Shown here: piece after piece, positions 45,129 through 56,932 of the stretch
Layout: each line of letters starts with the position of its first letter
Position numbering within the stretch: position 1 is the stretch's first letter
Assembly: GCA_950097015.1 (NCBI GenBank)
Contig: CATNEN010000002.1
Coordinates: forward strand, 8,447,501 to 8,511,500
Source: Macrostomum hystrix
Taxonomy: Eukaryota > Platyhelminthes > Macrostomidae
Length of the DNA: 64,000 nt
Direction of reading: 5' to 3'
The notes under the pieces: model-generated
Told to the model about the DNA's origin: nothing
Database searches by the model: none
What the model saw: only the letters and a program-made list of their open reading frames with translations
Translations under genes and position numbers: made by a program

Positions 45129-47651
45129 TCACTCCAGTGCCTCAACTCGCTTCTGCGCCACGCGGTCCTGGCGCCGCTTCCTGGCCTCCTTGGCGCGGGT
45201 TCGCCTGGCCTCGGCCTGGTCCATGAGCTGCTTGGTGCGGGCCCGCTCAGCCTTCTTCCTGTGAATGTGCTCAACAAGGATGCGCTTGTTCTTGAAGCCG
45301 TTGCCCTTGCAGCTGACGTACAGCTGGTGGTAAAGGTGCTTGTCGATCTTCTTGGCCTCGCGGTAGCGCTTGAGCAGGCGGCGCAGGACTCGCATCCGGC
45401 GCATCCACAGCACTTTCTCAGGCATGCGGGCATTGGCCGTACCCTTGCGCTTACCCTGGCCCATGTGCCGGCCCTTGCGCCTGGCGATCAGGTTCTTGCG
45501 GCAGCGGGCGCGCGAATGGACAGCCACCGGTTTGCGAATGATCAGGCCGTCCTTAACCAGCTTGCGAATGTTCTGCCGGCTGTTGGCATTGGCAATCTCA
45601 CTGTTCTCATTGGGATCTAGCCAGATCTTGGCCTTTCCGCATTTCAGAACTGTGGCTGCTAGCCGCTTCTGTAGGCGCAGGTTGCTGTGCAGACAGGTTT
45701 GGGGTGAAATGATATCATTATTAACAAGCAGCAGTTGATTTTAAGTTTTTGAGTTCAAATCTCTGACCCTTCTCTGTCAGCATTCCCGACTAGCTTAAAT
45801 AAAACAGCTTGGTTAATTTTTAATAGCAGTGAGAGTACAAAAATGAATATTGCTGCCTTGTATTTCTAGGTTTGTATATCAGAAAGAGGTCAAGAGTTCG
45901 AATCTTAGCCAAAGAGAAACTTATTTGTCTCAGAGCAAGTCATTTTACTCATTTTTCTTTAGTTCACCCAGCTGTAAGATGGATAACAACACTAAATAAA
46001 TAGCTATATAAATAGAGAGGAGAAAAAATTCTTTTATTTCCAATACAGTACAAACAAAAGACTAAATTTATTCCCCAACTGTTTGAGAAGAGAAGATAAG
46101 TGAGACAGGGAGAGATAATTGAAGAAAGTACGAAGTATATAACAAGAACTATAACCTAGAACAACTTTTATGGCCAAATTTCAGATTTTACAATGTACAG
46201 ATATGAGATGGCATAGGGTTAGGAATGTTAGCTGCCAAGCTAAAAAATATAGGGATTTTGCCAAATTCAGGGGATCTGAGCTGATGGGCTATTTGAATTA
46301 CACCTATAGGAGTCCTTGTGGTGGCAACAGTTCCAACAGAACACATTAACTGCTCTGAATGTGTGAAGTACATGAAGATGACTACAACAAACTAACTTGG
46401 CATATACTTTACATTCTGTCATTTCAATGTTACTTTCTTATATTGTCCTAAACTCCAGAGTTAAGATGCAAGTTATTCTCATTGAAAATAATTTGACAAA
46501 TTATTCTGTAGAAAAGCTGGTTTGGCTTAAGCAAAAGGCTCAAAAAAGTGTCCAAGAGCAACTTCAAGTATTGTGAAATGATCTTGTCTGCACTACAGCC
46601 AATTAGTTACAGCAATAAGTACTTTTTTGGACACTGAAATTGAACTTATTGGCAAATAATTAATGCCTATAATATGTAATTGGCATTACTATAATTATAA
46701 TAGGCAGAGCTTATTCCCACGGTCCCGTGCCGATAATTTTCTGCTTATCCACACGGCAGCTTGTATGAATAGGTCTAAAACTCTTTATATAAATATGCTG
46801 TGTCATTAATTTCCATTTTATTCACACAGTTCTGTTCTTCGAAATGAGGCCCTTTCGGGTTTGAATGTTTTGTTGAACCCTCGAGCCAATAGATAGACTA
46901 AGTTGAAAGTTGCCAGTGTGTTACGACAGTTTTCTACATTTCGACCTACACATTTATTAACCGACATTAATGTCATCCTTTTTTATCGCAATAACAACTT
47001 AATAAATCTTTTGTCATTGTTACGTGTTTTCATTCGAATTGTATTGACTTAAAAAGTAAGAAGTCTATCAAAGAAAATCATACGAGTCAACCAGCAGAAT
47101 TCTAGTCAGCACCAAGCTCGTCACACATATTATATATCATTGTTATTATTTTACACTATGCATTGATAGTGTACAAAAGAGAAGAATAGGTAGGGACTTG
47201 AAAGTAGACCTATTCATACAAGCTGCCATGTGGATAAGCATAAAATTATTGGCACGGATCTGTGTGGATAAAATTGAAATTATCAGCACAGGACCGTGGG
47301 AATAAGCACTTCCTTACTAATAATACTAGCATAGCTGTGTTCAGCATACTGTATACCTTATCTTTGTACTTTCTTATCTTTGAACATTTTGTCCCTGTGC
47401 ATTGATCATGTTTATCTTATTTTTTTGTCATTTATTAGTGTAACTTTCATTCTTTTGTTCTCCATTTCATCCAAACCAAAATTTCGTCAAAAGATATAAA
47501 AAGTTAAGAAGGTAAATTTTTCTGTAAATTGCTCGGTGCCTTATTAACGGATAGGTTTATAAATTTACTGTAAATCTAAACGACCTCTTAATGTTAATCC
47601 AAAATGTTTCAAAGGGGGCATACAATGCATTAAATTTAAAGCTTACCTCAT
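45129..47651 (-). CDS. RPL19: Large-subunit ribosomal protein eL19
   Basis: Structural protein of the 60S ribosomal subunit. Two coding exons on the minus strand: 47651-47647 (just ATGAG, followed by GTAAGC) and 45684-45129 (acceptor CACAG), joining as [11 protein letters not shown]; 186 aa, against about 196 in vertebrates. Strongly conserved stretches include [63 protein letters not shown] and [11 protein letters not shown]. The basic C-terminal helix is somewhat shorter than usual. The tiny first exon was placed because the family starts MS-x-LRLQKR, and only the ATGAG|GTAAG context at 47651 supplies a matching phase. The 1,962-bp intron contains a SINE relic and a foldback element. AATAAA lies at 45060. 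Confidence 0.95.
45855..45998 (+). mobile_element. SINE family B relic, RPL19 intron 1
   Basis: A B-box-like gtcaagagttcgaatcttag is followed by aagtcattttactcattttt and cagttcacc-type sequence ending ttcacccagctgtaagatgg. It matches the 3' domain of the copies at 13562-13707 and 51355-51545. Confidence 0.6.
46000..46700. other. AT-rich intronic sequence, RPL19 intron 1
   Basis: No gene or repeat was recognised. Confidence 0.5.
46707..47309. mobile_element. About 600-bp foldback (MITE-like) element, RPL19 intron 1
   Basis: The left arm (46707-46775) begins gcttattcccacggtcc and includes tgcttatccacacggcagct and gtatgaataggtc. The right arm (47207-47309) is its imperfect reverse complement (gacctattcatacaagctgc ... 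ggaccgtgggaataagc), with an internal near-duplication of about 34 bp. The 430-bp interior is AT-rich without an open frame. Terminal inverted repeats without a transposase indicate a non-autonomous DNA element. A target-site duplication was not identified with confidence. Confidence 0.75.
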
Positions 47652-48905
47652 TGTTTTGAACAAAAGCAAACACAACTATAATTCAAATAGACTTTCTTGA
47701 GTCTAAACGTAAAAAATAAACTAGCCTACTTTTATATACCTCTTCTACTTATATATACCTCTTCTACTTATATAGCGTAAGCACAAACAGTCCAAAACGT
47801 GTTATATTCTCCTATTATTACCTATTTTACAATCTCGTAGCCGCTAATCTGTTCTGAAACAAATGTTTTGTAATGTGTTTTGTAAAAAAATAAGTGATTT
47901 TGAATTGGATTTTCTACTTCCGTTTTTTGCTGCAATATTTCAAGGTTTGAGTTCTTTATTTATAATTAAACTAGCTTAGAGTATTTTTCAAACAACATTT
48001 TTTTTGTTTTAACCTACAGCTTTGCATTTAATTGTTCATGTTCGTCATTTTAAAAGAAAAATGTGCGTTTATTATATTTTTGTGGTTTTAAATGCTTATA
48101 ACGTTTGATGTCTAAACATACATACAACTCGACTTGATTGTATGCATATATTACGCCACAAAAATGTAGTTTTATTAGAATGCGCGCTTAACATATATGT
48201 AGCTCAGTCATTTAATGTGAAAGACTTGCAGTGGCATGTTAGGCCTAGTGTTTTTGGTACAAGTAGTAAGCTAACTTTTGTGTTTTACCAAATAGCCATT
48301 AAATTAAATGCTGTGTACTATACAAATTATATTATGCATTTTACTTTCATAGGCCTAGCTTGATCACACTTCATATTCATGACTGAGCAAGTAGTGTTTT
48401 GCCATAATTATTTTTACTGTTATAACCTCAACTGTAATTGTAGCTGTAGGGCCTAATCAATGGGTAATCCGCATAATTATACCATACTGTAAAATATGCA
48501 TATGGTCTTAAAATCTCTGTAATCTGCTATTCGCCATAACTGTAACCATAATGAAAAATATGGCTTCAAAAGGGCCCTCCCTTCATTTGCCATAACTGTA
48601 ATTGGTATATTATCTAGCCTGCAAGCTATCTTTTTTTAGATAACTATTAGCCCTATTGAAAGAAGTTGACAATACACACATGGCATCTGGTGCCTTTTTC
48701 AGATTTTTCTAAAGCACAGTGCATGCTTTTCCTACTTAACTGCTACTCAAAAAGACTTAAGCAGCCTGCAGAAAGAGGCATGGACTGGCCACAAAGACAG
48801 GCACAAACAGTCAAACACAATTAATACTGCATCCATTTTTTAGAAGTCATGGCACAAACAGTGCACCTTCTTGACCATGGGGTGGCACTAGGCTAAAGTG
48901 CACCT
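47652..48905. other. AT-rich divergent intergenic region (RPL19 / zinc-finger gene)
   Basis: Should contain the RPL19 promoter on the minus strand. No defined TATA or initiator motif can be asserted. Short tandem copies of tatacctcttctacttatat occur near 47735-47775. Confidence 0.45.
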
Positions 48906-48907
48906 TT

Positions 48908-49251
48908 TGGGGGGTCTGTGGCAGAGTGGTTATTGCATTTGCCTCTCGCACCAGTCCCTAAGTTCAATTCCATATTGAGGCTACATTTATTTGGGGTGCA
49001 GCTATGGAAAGAAGGCTTTAGGGCTTGGTGTACAATTAATTGCCTTGTGGGCCAATCTCCAAGGCACAGGTAAATGTACATTGCTTGACAATAAGACAGT
49101 TAGGGTAGATATATACACCTGTGTGAGCATGTGCCCGCATACAGTATGTGTGCTCAAGAGTCAGCAAAATGGGCAGAATTTCCTCCTTGCTGGCTGCAGG
49201 TCTGCATGTGCCACTGCCGGCAGCCCTCCTGCAATTATTATTATTATTATA
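48908..49251 (+). mobile_element. SINE family A, full length
   Basis: Best copy. It has a tRNA-like head with A-box tggcagagtggt (48919-48930) and B-box agttcaattcc (48961-48971), about 30 bp apart as in tRNA genes. The body contains gggccaatctccaaggcaca, ctcaagagtcagcaaaatgg and gggcagaattt. The tail is an (att)n microsatellite (49233-49250). No open frame, consistent with a SINE of about 345 bp. Confidence 0.85.
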
Positions 49252-49254
49252 AGG

Positions 49255-49720
49255 GCACCTTTCTCAATCCTTCTTAATTCTATGTGCATGTGTCTACGAG
49301 TTTTCAACATTTATTCCTATAGGGAATATTAGTTTAAAAGTATAGCTTGCAAGCCTTTTAAAAAATATCAATACTTTTTCTTCTGTGTGCACATGCATTA
49401 AGCCTACAGTAGCTCAGTAATATGAAACTACATCAAACTGTCATAGCTAGTCAAACAAAGTTGAGGAAATAAATTAAATTAAATTAAAACTATTTTTTAA
49501 TATAAACATTTTTCTAATTAATAGATTTTTAGTTGTTCAAAAAACAGAATATAGATATTGAACATCATGTAGAAGCCTCAAATGAAGCCAGTAGACTGCC
49601 TAATGAATATAATAATGTGTTTTTTTCTAATTTCAATATGATATTCAGTATTACAATTCAATATGAAATCTTACAGCCACAGGACATTAATTCAACACCA
49701 GTTATGCCAGTCAACAAGCT
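49255..49720. other. AT-rich sequence upstream of the zinc-finger gene
   Basis: Contains the likely 5' UTR or promoter of the following gene. A short open frame (49533-49745) overlaps its start in another frame and is not called. Confidence 0.4.
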
Positions 49721-52700
49721 ATGTCTGACAATGATGACCTTGTGATTCTTAGTCCACCAACTACTCAAAAAGGTTTCAAAGGCCATTTGTTAATCAGCCC
49801 TGAGCGAGTCAAGAAGGAGCCTGGCGTGCAAGTTGGCATGGTCAGCCCCTCACAGCCGTCAGGACCCAGCAGCAGTAGCCAACCCGGCCTATCCGTTCCT
49901 GTGTTGAATTCTCATTCGAGGCCTCCGCCAAATAGCGGGTCCCGCATTCCGCCAGTTGCCCCAAGGTAACCATTAGTTTCTTTATATCGTAATTAAAATG
50001 CTTCAGGTTCCCTCATCAGAGCCGCTTTAGGTTCAATCGTCAGGGACGCTTCAGGTTCACTCATCAGAGCCGCTTCAGGTTCAATCTTCAGGGACGCTTC
50101 AGGTTCACTCATCAGAGCCGCTTCAGGTTCAATCTTCAGGGACGCTTCAGGTTCACCCATCAGAGCCGATTCAGGTGCCCTCATCAGAGCCGCTTCAGGT
50201 TCCCTCATCAGAGCCGCTTCAGGTTCACTCATCAGAGCCGCTTCAGGTTCCCTCATCAGAGCCGCTTCAGGTTCACTCATCAGAGCCGCTTCAGGTTCAA
50301 TCTTCAGGGACGCTTCAGGTTCACCCATCAGAGCCGCTTCAGGTTCCCTCATCAGAGCCGCTTCAGGTTCCCTCATCAGAGCCGCTTCAGGTTCACTCAT
50401 CAGAGCCGCTTCAGGTTCCCTCATCAGAGCCGCTTCAGGTTCACTCATCAGAGCCGCTTCAGGTTCAATCTTCAGAGCCGCTTCAGGTTCCCTCATCAGA
50501 GCCGCTTCAGGTTCCCTCATCAGAGCCGCTTCGGCGTTCCTCTTTAAGAGCCACTTCAGGTTCACGCTGAAATATGGTTTCGCGTTGTCCTGGGTACTTT
50601 AGTGTCTCTTCAGCTTTTTCGGCTCTCGTCTGTTCATTGTTTACTGTTTCATTGCATTACCCAGATCTGCTCACTGGTAAATTCTCGCCCTTGCATGCGC
50701 AGGCATAACGTGATTGTGCCAACAGCAGCCACCGCATCCGGTACCGGAGGCCCCAGACTGAATCCCGCACTGAACCCCGGCCTGTATTATCGCGCCGACC
50801 AGCAGCAGCAGGCAGTCAAGCAGAGCTCCTTGATTCAATCCTCGCCAATGATGCCGGGTCCGCCCACCGGTCAGCTGCCAGGCCAGCCGGCCGCAGCCTC
50901 CTTCGTCATCAACAGCCAGGCCGGGCCCGTGAGCCGCGTGGACCAGAGCGCCCCGGTGCTGCTGGACTCGCGCCTCATCCTGTCCCACGTGTCACCATTG
51001 GAGAATCACGACTCGCACCAGCTGCTTAACCAGATCAAATATCCTCACGAGGCTTCGTCTATTATTAAATGCATTGAGTGCTGCGACCAGTTCTACTTTA
51101 GACAGTGCTACCAGCACCACAGGTGAGCTTTTGGTCTTGAAGCCTCTAAGTTATTTTAAATACACATTTTTCTTTTTCAATCGCCCTGAAAATCCAGATT
51201 ATCAACTATTCTCGTCGGGGGTGTCTAATGGCAAATATTATAGCATAATTTATCTGCTCTCAGAGTTTCGCCAAGTCTTTTATTATTAATTCTATTGTAT
51301 TTAATAACATTTTATAGAGGTTTGTACAAACCGATTTTAGTTGTCCTTGTCACCAGGGTCTTAGACAAGAAGCGCTGAATATCTGGACGATGCTGATGTT
51401 GGACTGCTTTGAAAGCTAGTTAATTGTAAGGCAGTGTTTAGATCTGGGTGGTCTGGAGTTCGAATTTTAGCCCACAGGTGGAAAATTTTCACCTTAACCA
51501 AGAATCGAATTTAATACATTTCTTCACACTAGCTGTAAAATAGGTGCCAAAATTTGCTATTAAGAACTTACGATTCCCTAAACTCCCTAAACACAGGGAG
51601 CGCCAGGTCGTGTCCATCACTTACAATTGCGAGATCTGCATGCGCAAATTGTACTTTTACAACAAGTGCGCCCTGTTCGCCCACGTGCGCACCCACAAGC
51701 TGGGCTCCGTGGATCCCAGCAAGCTCACCATCTGCAGCCTGCCGCTCGCCAAGCTCAAGACACTCAGCGAGGTCAGCCTGAAGCAGGTGGTCACCCAGCT
51801 GGACCAGGCCCACTCCAAGTACCAGGAGGCGCTCAAGGCACTCAATGCCTGCCTGCCGCCTGGCAGTCAGCAGCAGAATCAGCTGATGCGGACTGCTGAA
51901 CATCAGATGGGCAACCCGTTCTCCTTGGACGGCGCCACCGCTGCCGCTGGTTCAACGGCCGCCTCCGGGGGGACTGCCAGCTCCGCTGCCGCGGCTCTTG
52001 TCGCAGCCGCTTCGCTGGCCTCCTCCGGCCTGCCCGGCACCAGCGGCGGTGTTGGCGCCGGCATTCCCGGCAGCGCCGTTGTTCCCATTACCATCGACTT
52101 GGAGGAGGGCGGCGGTGGCGCCGGCTCAGACTCCGCTGGCGGCTCCGTGGCCGGAGATGCCACCGGTTCAGCCACGGCCGCCGATCTGTCAGTTTCGGCT
52201 GCTGGAACTGGAGGCGGTGGCGAAGCTAAGGATTCCAGACCTACTGCGGTTGTTGAGCCGGCCATTGTGCAGGTTAGAAGCCCGATTGTATAAACTTCAG
52301 CATCAGTGTCGTCAATCTTTTACATTCTAAGTGTTTGCGGGCCAACCTGCAAGGCACAATGAGACTGTAGACTGACTGACGATGAGAAAGTCTGTGTGCG
52401 TATGTGCTCAGGAGTCAGCAAAATGGGCAGAATTGCCACCTCGCTGGCTGCTGGTCAAGTGTCACCATGTGATGTGCCATTTCCCGCAGCCCTCCTGCAA
52501 TTATAATTATCATTATTATTAGTTCTTCCCCAGCCAACCGAGCTGATCCCAATTGCTCCATTCTCTCAGGCCGCATCATTCACGTCAGGCGCCGGCGACG
52601 CCGCTTCAACAGACAGCGGCGGTGCTTCAACATCCACATTGCCCAGAGCGCGCCAGCAGCAGACCTGCGCCGTCTGCCTGGGCTCATTCGACAGTCTGGC

Positions 52701-55069
52701 TGTACACCTTGGCGACAGCTTGAAGGAGTGCCCTCTGTGCCGCAAGTTCGTGCCGGACAGTCGCTGCGCTCTGCGCGCCCACTACCGCCTGCACCTGTCC
52801 GCGCCGGGGCCCTGTCCGGAGTGCGGCGAGGAAGTCGCGCCGCCCGGAGCCTCCCAGATGGACAGGGAGGTGGCAATGCGGGTGCACCTGCGCTCCCAGT
52901 GCCTGCACCTTCAGCGCTCCAAGGTGTTTATCTGCCTGAAGTGCGAGTACCCACCCAGGGCCTTCTCGGCTCTGAGACAACTGGCCGACCACGTCATTCA
53001 CAGCCACACTGAGAAGTTCTTCAAGTGCACAGTCTGCACCCTGGCTTTCCGGCACACCAACCAGCTGGCTGCTCACCTAGAGAAGGAGCACAACTCACAG
53101 CTTACTGGTGAGCCAGCTCACTGACTGAGCCATCCACTTTGCTTAGATGCGCAAACTCCCCACCCTATCTTCTCCACTCTACCCTCTCCGCTTCTCTCTC
53201 CACTCTACTCTTTCCACTCTACCCTCCCCACTCTACTCTCTTCACACTACCCTATCCACTCTACCCTCTCCACTCTACCCTCTCCACTCTACTCTCTTCA
53301 CTCTACCCAGTCCACTCTACTCTCTACCCTCTCCACTCAACCCTCCCCACTCTACTCTCTTTACTCACCCAATCCACTCTACTCTCTCCACTCTACCCTC
53401 TCCACTCTACTCTCTCCACTCTACTCTCTTCACTCAATCTCTCCACTCTACCATCTCCACGCACCCTCTTTACTCTACTCTCATAACTCTCCCCTCTCCA
53501 CTCTAACCCCCTGTCTACTTTCTCCCATTGAAAGGCCTCCCTTGAACGCGCAGATTAGTGAAAGCAAACAAAATCCGCAGGCAAGCCGGCCAAGATCTTT
53601 AAGTGCCCGATCTGCGACCTGATCTTCAACGACTCCGGCAACCTGGGCAAGCACCTGCTCACCCACCTGCCACACCAGATGTTCTGCAAGTCCGCCATGG
53701 CCTTCCGCTGTCTGGACAGCTGCCGCCAGATCTTCCTGGAGAAGAAAGGTCTCAAAAGGCACCTGAACGCCTGCCGTAGCACCGTTGTGACCGAATCCAA
53801 CCTGCCCTGCGTGCTCTGTGAGATCAACGTCAGCTTCTTCAGCAACGTCGCCGAGCTCCGCGCTCACGAGGAGACGCACCTGAACCCGACCGCTGGCGGC
53901 TGGTGCCCCAACTGCGAGACCGAGGTGCCGGCCAACCTTCTGGACCATCTGCGCCAGGAGCAGAAGGCCAAGGACGCCAAGGAGCGCAAACAGCTACCTG
54001 AGCAGCAGCAGCCGCAGGAGCAGCAGATGGATAAGCCAGTTCAAAAAGTGAAGGAGAAGCCAGTTCAGAAGGAGAAACAGCCGGAGCTGCCGCAGCGCAA
54101 GGTCACGTGCCACTGCGGCCGAGAGATGTCCGATGCCGCTGCTGTTGCTAAGTGAGTTTTTTGTGTCTACTGATTCACTAGTTATAGAGAGCAGGGGCCT
54201 AGTCATTGACAGGTAGTGGAGAAGAGGTCCAGTCACTGATTGACAGGGGGTTTAGCAGAGGCCCAGTCACTGACAGGAGGTTTATCAGGGGCCCAGTCAC
54301 TGATTGACAGGTGGTTGAGCGGAGGCCCAGTCACTGATTGACAGGTGGTTGAGCAGAGGCCCAGTCACTGACTGACAGGTGGTTTATCAGGGGCCCAGTC
54401 ACTGATGGACAGGTGGTTGAGCAGAGGCCCAGTCACTGGTTGGCAGGTGGTTGAGCAGAGGCCCAGTCACTGATTTACAGGTGGTTAAGCGGAGGCCCAG
54501 TCACTGATTGACAGCTGTGAGAGCAGTATTCGCTGTGACTAAAACCGCATTGTTAAATCTGCCGCAGGCACATGTCGGAGGCGGCTCACCCCATCGTGAC
54601 GGAGGCGCAGCTGGTGGAGCCGCAGTCAGGCCCGGATGTGCTCTACCGCTGCCGCGACTGTCCAACCCAGTTGCCATGCACGGAGCTCACTGAGCACATC
54701 TTCGCTGAGCACCCCGGCCTCTGCTACCTGTGCAACGCCGCCCAGCGGACCTCCGTGCACCTCCTCGGCTGCCTGCTCAGCCCAGGCGGCCGCATGGAGG
54801 GCTCCGCCGCCGACGATGACGCGGCCTCCGACTCCGGCGGCCAGCAGCAGCGAGCTCCGACCGCCGTGGCCGGCTTCAAGCGGCCGGCCGAGCGAGACCA
54901 GCAGCAGCCCAAGCAGCCCGAGGGCGTCAAACTCGCCCGCCTGTCCGGCGCTGATGAGCCCGCAGCCTCCGTGACCGCCGCCGGCCTGAGCTGCGGCGAG
55001 TGCGGCGCCCGCTTCCTGACCAATTCAGCCCTGCAGGTGCATCGCGTGGCCACCAGGCACGACATTTGA
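49721..55069 (+). CDS. Multi-C2H2 zinc-finger protein, possibly ZNF592/ZNF687/ZNF532-like
   Basis: Probable nuclear DNA- or chromatin-binding protein. Six exons (49721-49965, 50703-51122, 51597-52272, 52570-53107, 53581-54151, 54568-55069) join in phase to 983 aa. Seen: an acidic start MSDNDDLVILSPP, a Pro/Ser/Gln-rich low-complexity region, then dispersed fingers, not a tandem array: KCIECCDQFYFRQCYQHH, CEICMRKLYFYNKCALFAH, CAVCLGSFDSL, CPLCRKFVPDSRCALRAH, CLKCEYPPRAF, CTVCTLAFRHTNQLAAH, CPICDLIFNDSGNLGKH, a finger with CRQIFLEKKGLKRH, CVLCEINVSFFSNVAELRAH, CHCGREM and CGECGARFLTNSALQVH at the C-terminus. Ala/Gly-rich and Gln/Lys-rich linkers separate them. The FYNKCALFAH finger and the irregular spacing recall the ZNF592/687/532 group; this is from memory and unconfirmed. 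Confidence 0.85.
50000..50545. repeat. 24-bp minisatellite, zinc-finger gene intron 1
   Basis: About 22 copies of a 24-bp unit with core agagccgcttcaggttccct. Twenty-four is divisible by 3, so frames on both strands remain open (eight-residue periods). It is flanked by the intron 1 donor (49966) and acceptor (50702). Confidence 0.95.
51355..51545 (+). mobile_element. SINE family B relic, zinc-finger gene intron 2
   Basis: A B-box-like ggtctggagttcgaatttta is followed by aattttcaccttaaccaaga and the terminal ctagctgtaaaataggtgcc. It shares its 3' domain with 13562-13707 and 45855-45998 and lies about 50 bp upstream of the exon at 51597. Confidence 0.6.
52325..52530 (+). mobile_element. SINE family A, 5'-truncated, zinc-finger gene intron 3
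   Basis: Body motifs gggccaacctgcaaggcaca, gctcaggagtcagcaaaatg and gggcagaattgccacctcgc, with tail ttataattatcattattatt. The head is missing. It occupies most of the short intron 52273-52569. Confidence 0.8.
53150..53530. repeat. 13-bp pyrimidine-rich tandem repeat, zinc-finger gene intron 4
   Basis: About 28 copies of a 13-bp unit such as tctccactctacc with frequent single-base variants. Confidence 0.92.
54185..54515. repeat. About 34-bp minisatellite, zinc-finger gene intron 5
   Basis: About nine to ten copies of a unit near 34 bp with core gagcagaggcccagtcactg. Confidence 0.92.
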
Positions 55070-56015
55070 ATCGGCAGCTCCGGCTCCGGCCCCGTGTTGA
55101 CACAGGACAGGCCAATGCGACTTTCGGTTGCTATCCAATCGTTTCACCCCCATTCCTCACTTAATCGCTTAATCCACTTTGTTCTCATTGTTGTTCATTA
55201 TCTGCTTCTGTTTCCTTTGACCCAATTCCCAGCTTTCATTAACAGTGTTAATCTGCTTTTCTATTGCTGCTTTTTGGTTTGCCTGAAAATTTCTCTGATT
55301 TCTAAAAAAACTAAAAGATGCGAAACTTTTTGCTGAGCTTCATCACTGTTCCCAGCTGCCTCTGTTCATTAGACAGCACCTGATGCAGGTGTTATAACCA
55401 CCTGTGCTAGCACTCACTATGCTACTTATGCGCTCACCATCAGTAGTATGATTTTTTCTGCTGTACTGTGTGTATCATTTTTATAGAATTGCTACAACTT
55501 ACAAATGGTTAGAACGCCCTTGTACTCGACCTGAAGCTTTAATCAATTTCCTCGCATATTGCTTGCTTAGAAGTTTTCATAACATTTTCAACAATTGTTC
55601 TAGTTAGGTCTTATTTAAACACATTTGTGTTTTGTTTCATTATAAACCGCTTTTTACCTTATTCCTAGGGCTGTCATTTTCCTAGACTTTGTTACCTGTC
55701 CTTGTGTCTTTTGCTGTAGTGAGCAGTTTAACTTTACTGTCCGAGTTGTTCTGTTGTCTGCTTTTTACTACTCTTTTGCCCCTGTCAAATTTTATTGTTA
55801 TCATTGTTATCATTACTGTTTCTAACTGTCCGCGCTCTACCAACTGTCCTGTCAGTTTTTCTTTTCGGTTTGCAAGAAATATCTTTGTGATTGGAAAGCA
55901 ACTATAGTACTGAATGCTGTCTACACCTCTGTGTTGCTGAATTTCATGACTATTGGGTTCACCGTTGCATCTCACTCAATCGATTCCGGGTTCACCTGTC
56001 TAATCTCACCCTATG
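55070..56015. other. AT-rich 3' region of the zinc-finger gene
   Basis: Unique sequence, presumably 3' UTR and spacer. No gene seen. Confidence 0.5.
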
Positions 56016-56019
56016 TCAT

Positions 56020-56395
56020 CTCAATTTCCAGTCTAATCTCACCCTATCTCATCTCAATTTATCTGTCTAATCTCACCCAATCTCAGCTCAATTTCTCAGT
56101 CTAATCTCACCTTATCTAATCTCAATTTACCAGTCTAATCTCACCCTATCTCATCTCAATTTACCTGTTTAATCTCACCCAATCTCATCTCAATTTCCCA
56201 GTCTAATCTCACCCAATCTCAGCTCAATTTCCTATTCTAATCTCACCTTATCTAATCTCAATTTACCTGTCTAATCTCACCTATCTCATCTCAATTTCCA
56301 GTCTAATCTCACCCAATCTCAGCTCAATTTCCTAGTCTAATCTTACCTTATCTAATCTCAATTTACCTATCTAATCTCACCCCATCTCAGCTTGA
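56020..56395. repeat. About 32-34-bp minisatellite, intergenic
   Basis: About 11 copies of a unit with core gtctaatctcaccctatctc, somewhat diverged. Confidence 0.9.
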
Positions 56396-56932
56396 TTTTT
56401 CATTGGACTCAGCATGTATGTAAAATCATTCGCACAAGCTAGCTGATAGAGCCTACTGTTGTATAAGCAGTATGCAAAGAACATGCGATCAAGCAGCGGT
56501 TTTCTCACTTGTTTAGTTCATTAGATTTTTGCTTGCACGTGTGAGAACTGCGGCCATCACAAGCCAATCTCTTATTTCTTGACCGAACCACAGATTCTGC
56601 CTCTGAACGCACCGCTGTGATTGAACAGGAATTCAATTTGACTGCGAGCTCGCAATACGCGCAGCTTCTCCGGGTAGAACTGAATTTCCAGTGCGCAGTT
56701 GCAGATTTTTGCAACGCAATAAAATTATCATTTTCAGTTACGGTTGCTTTGATGGTCAGCACTGTTAGTCGCGGAACGCTATGCAATCCAGTTAGCATTC
56801 CCCCACCTCCCAACCAAAGCTTAAATGTCAGGTGTGAGGGCGCACTTTAATGCAAATTTACTCACACTGGAATACTGGAACTCGAATAAATAGAAGTGCC
56901 TGTGAAGCCCTGGCTATTAGAGATCAGCTGCC
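56396..56932. other. Upstream region of the carboxypeptidase gene
   Basis: Unique sequence holding the likely promoter and 5' UTR. No other gene seen. Confidence 0.45.

Noticed and set aside
49993-50570. 190-codon minus and 131-codon plus frames
   Set aside because: A 24-bp minisatellite within intron 1 of the zinc-finger gene.
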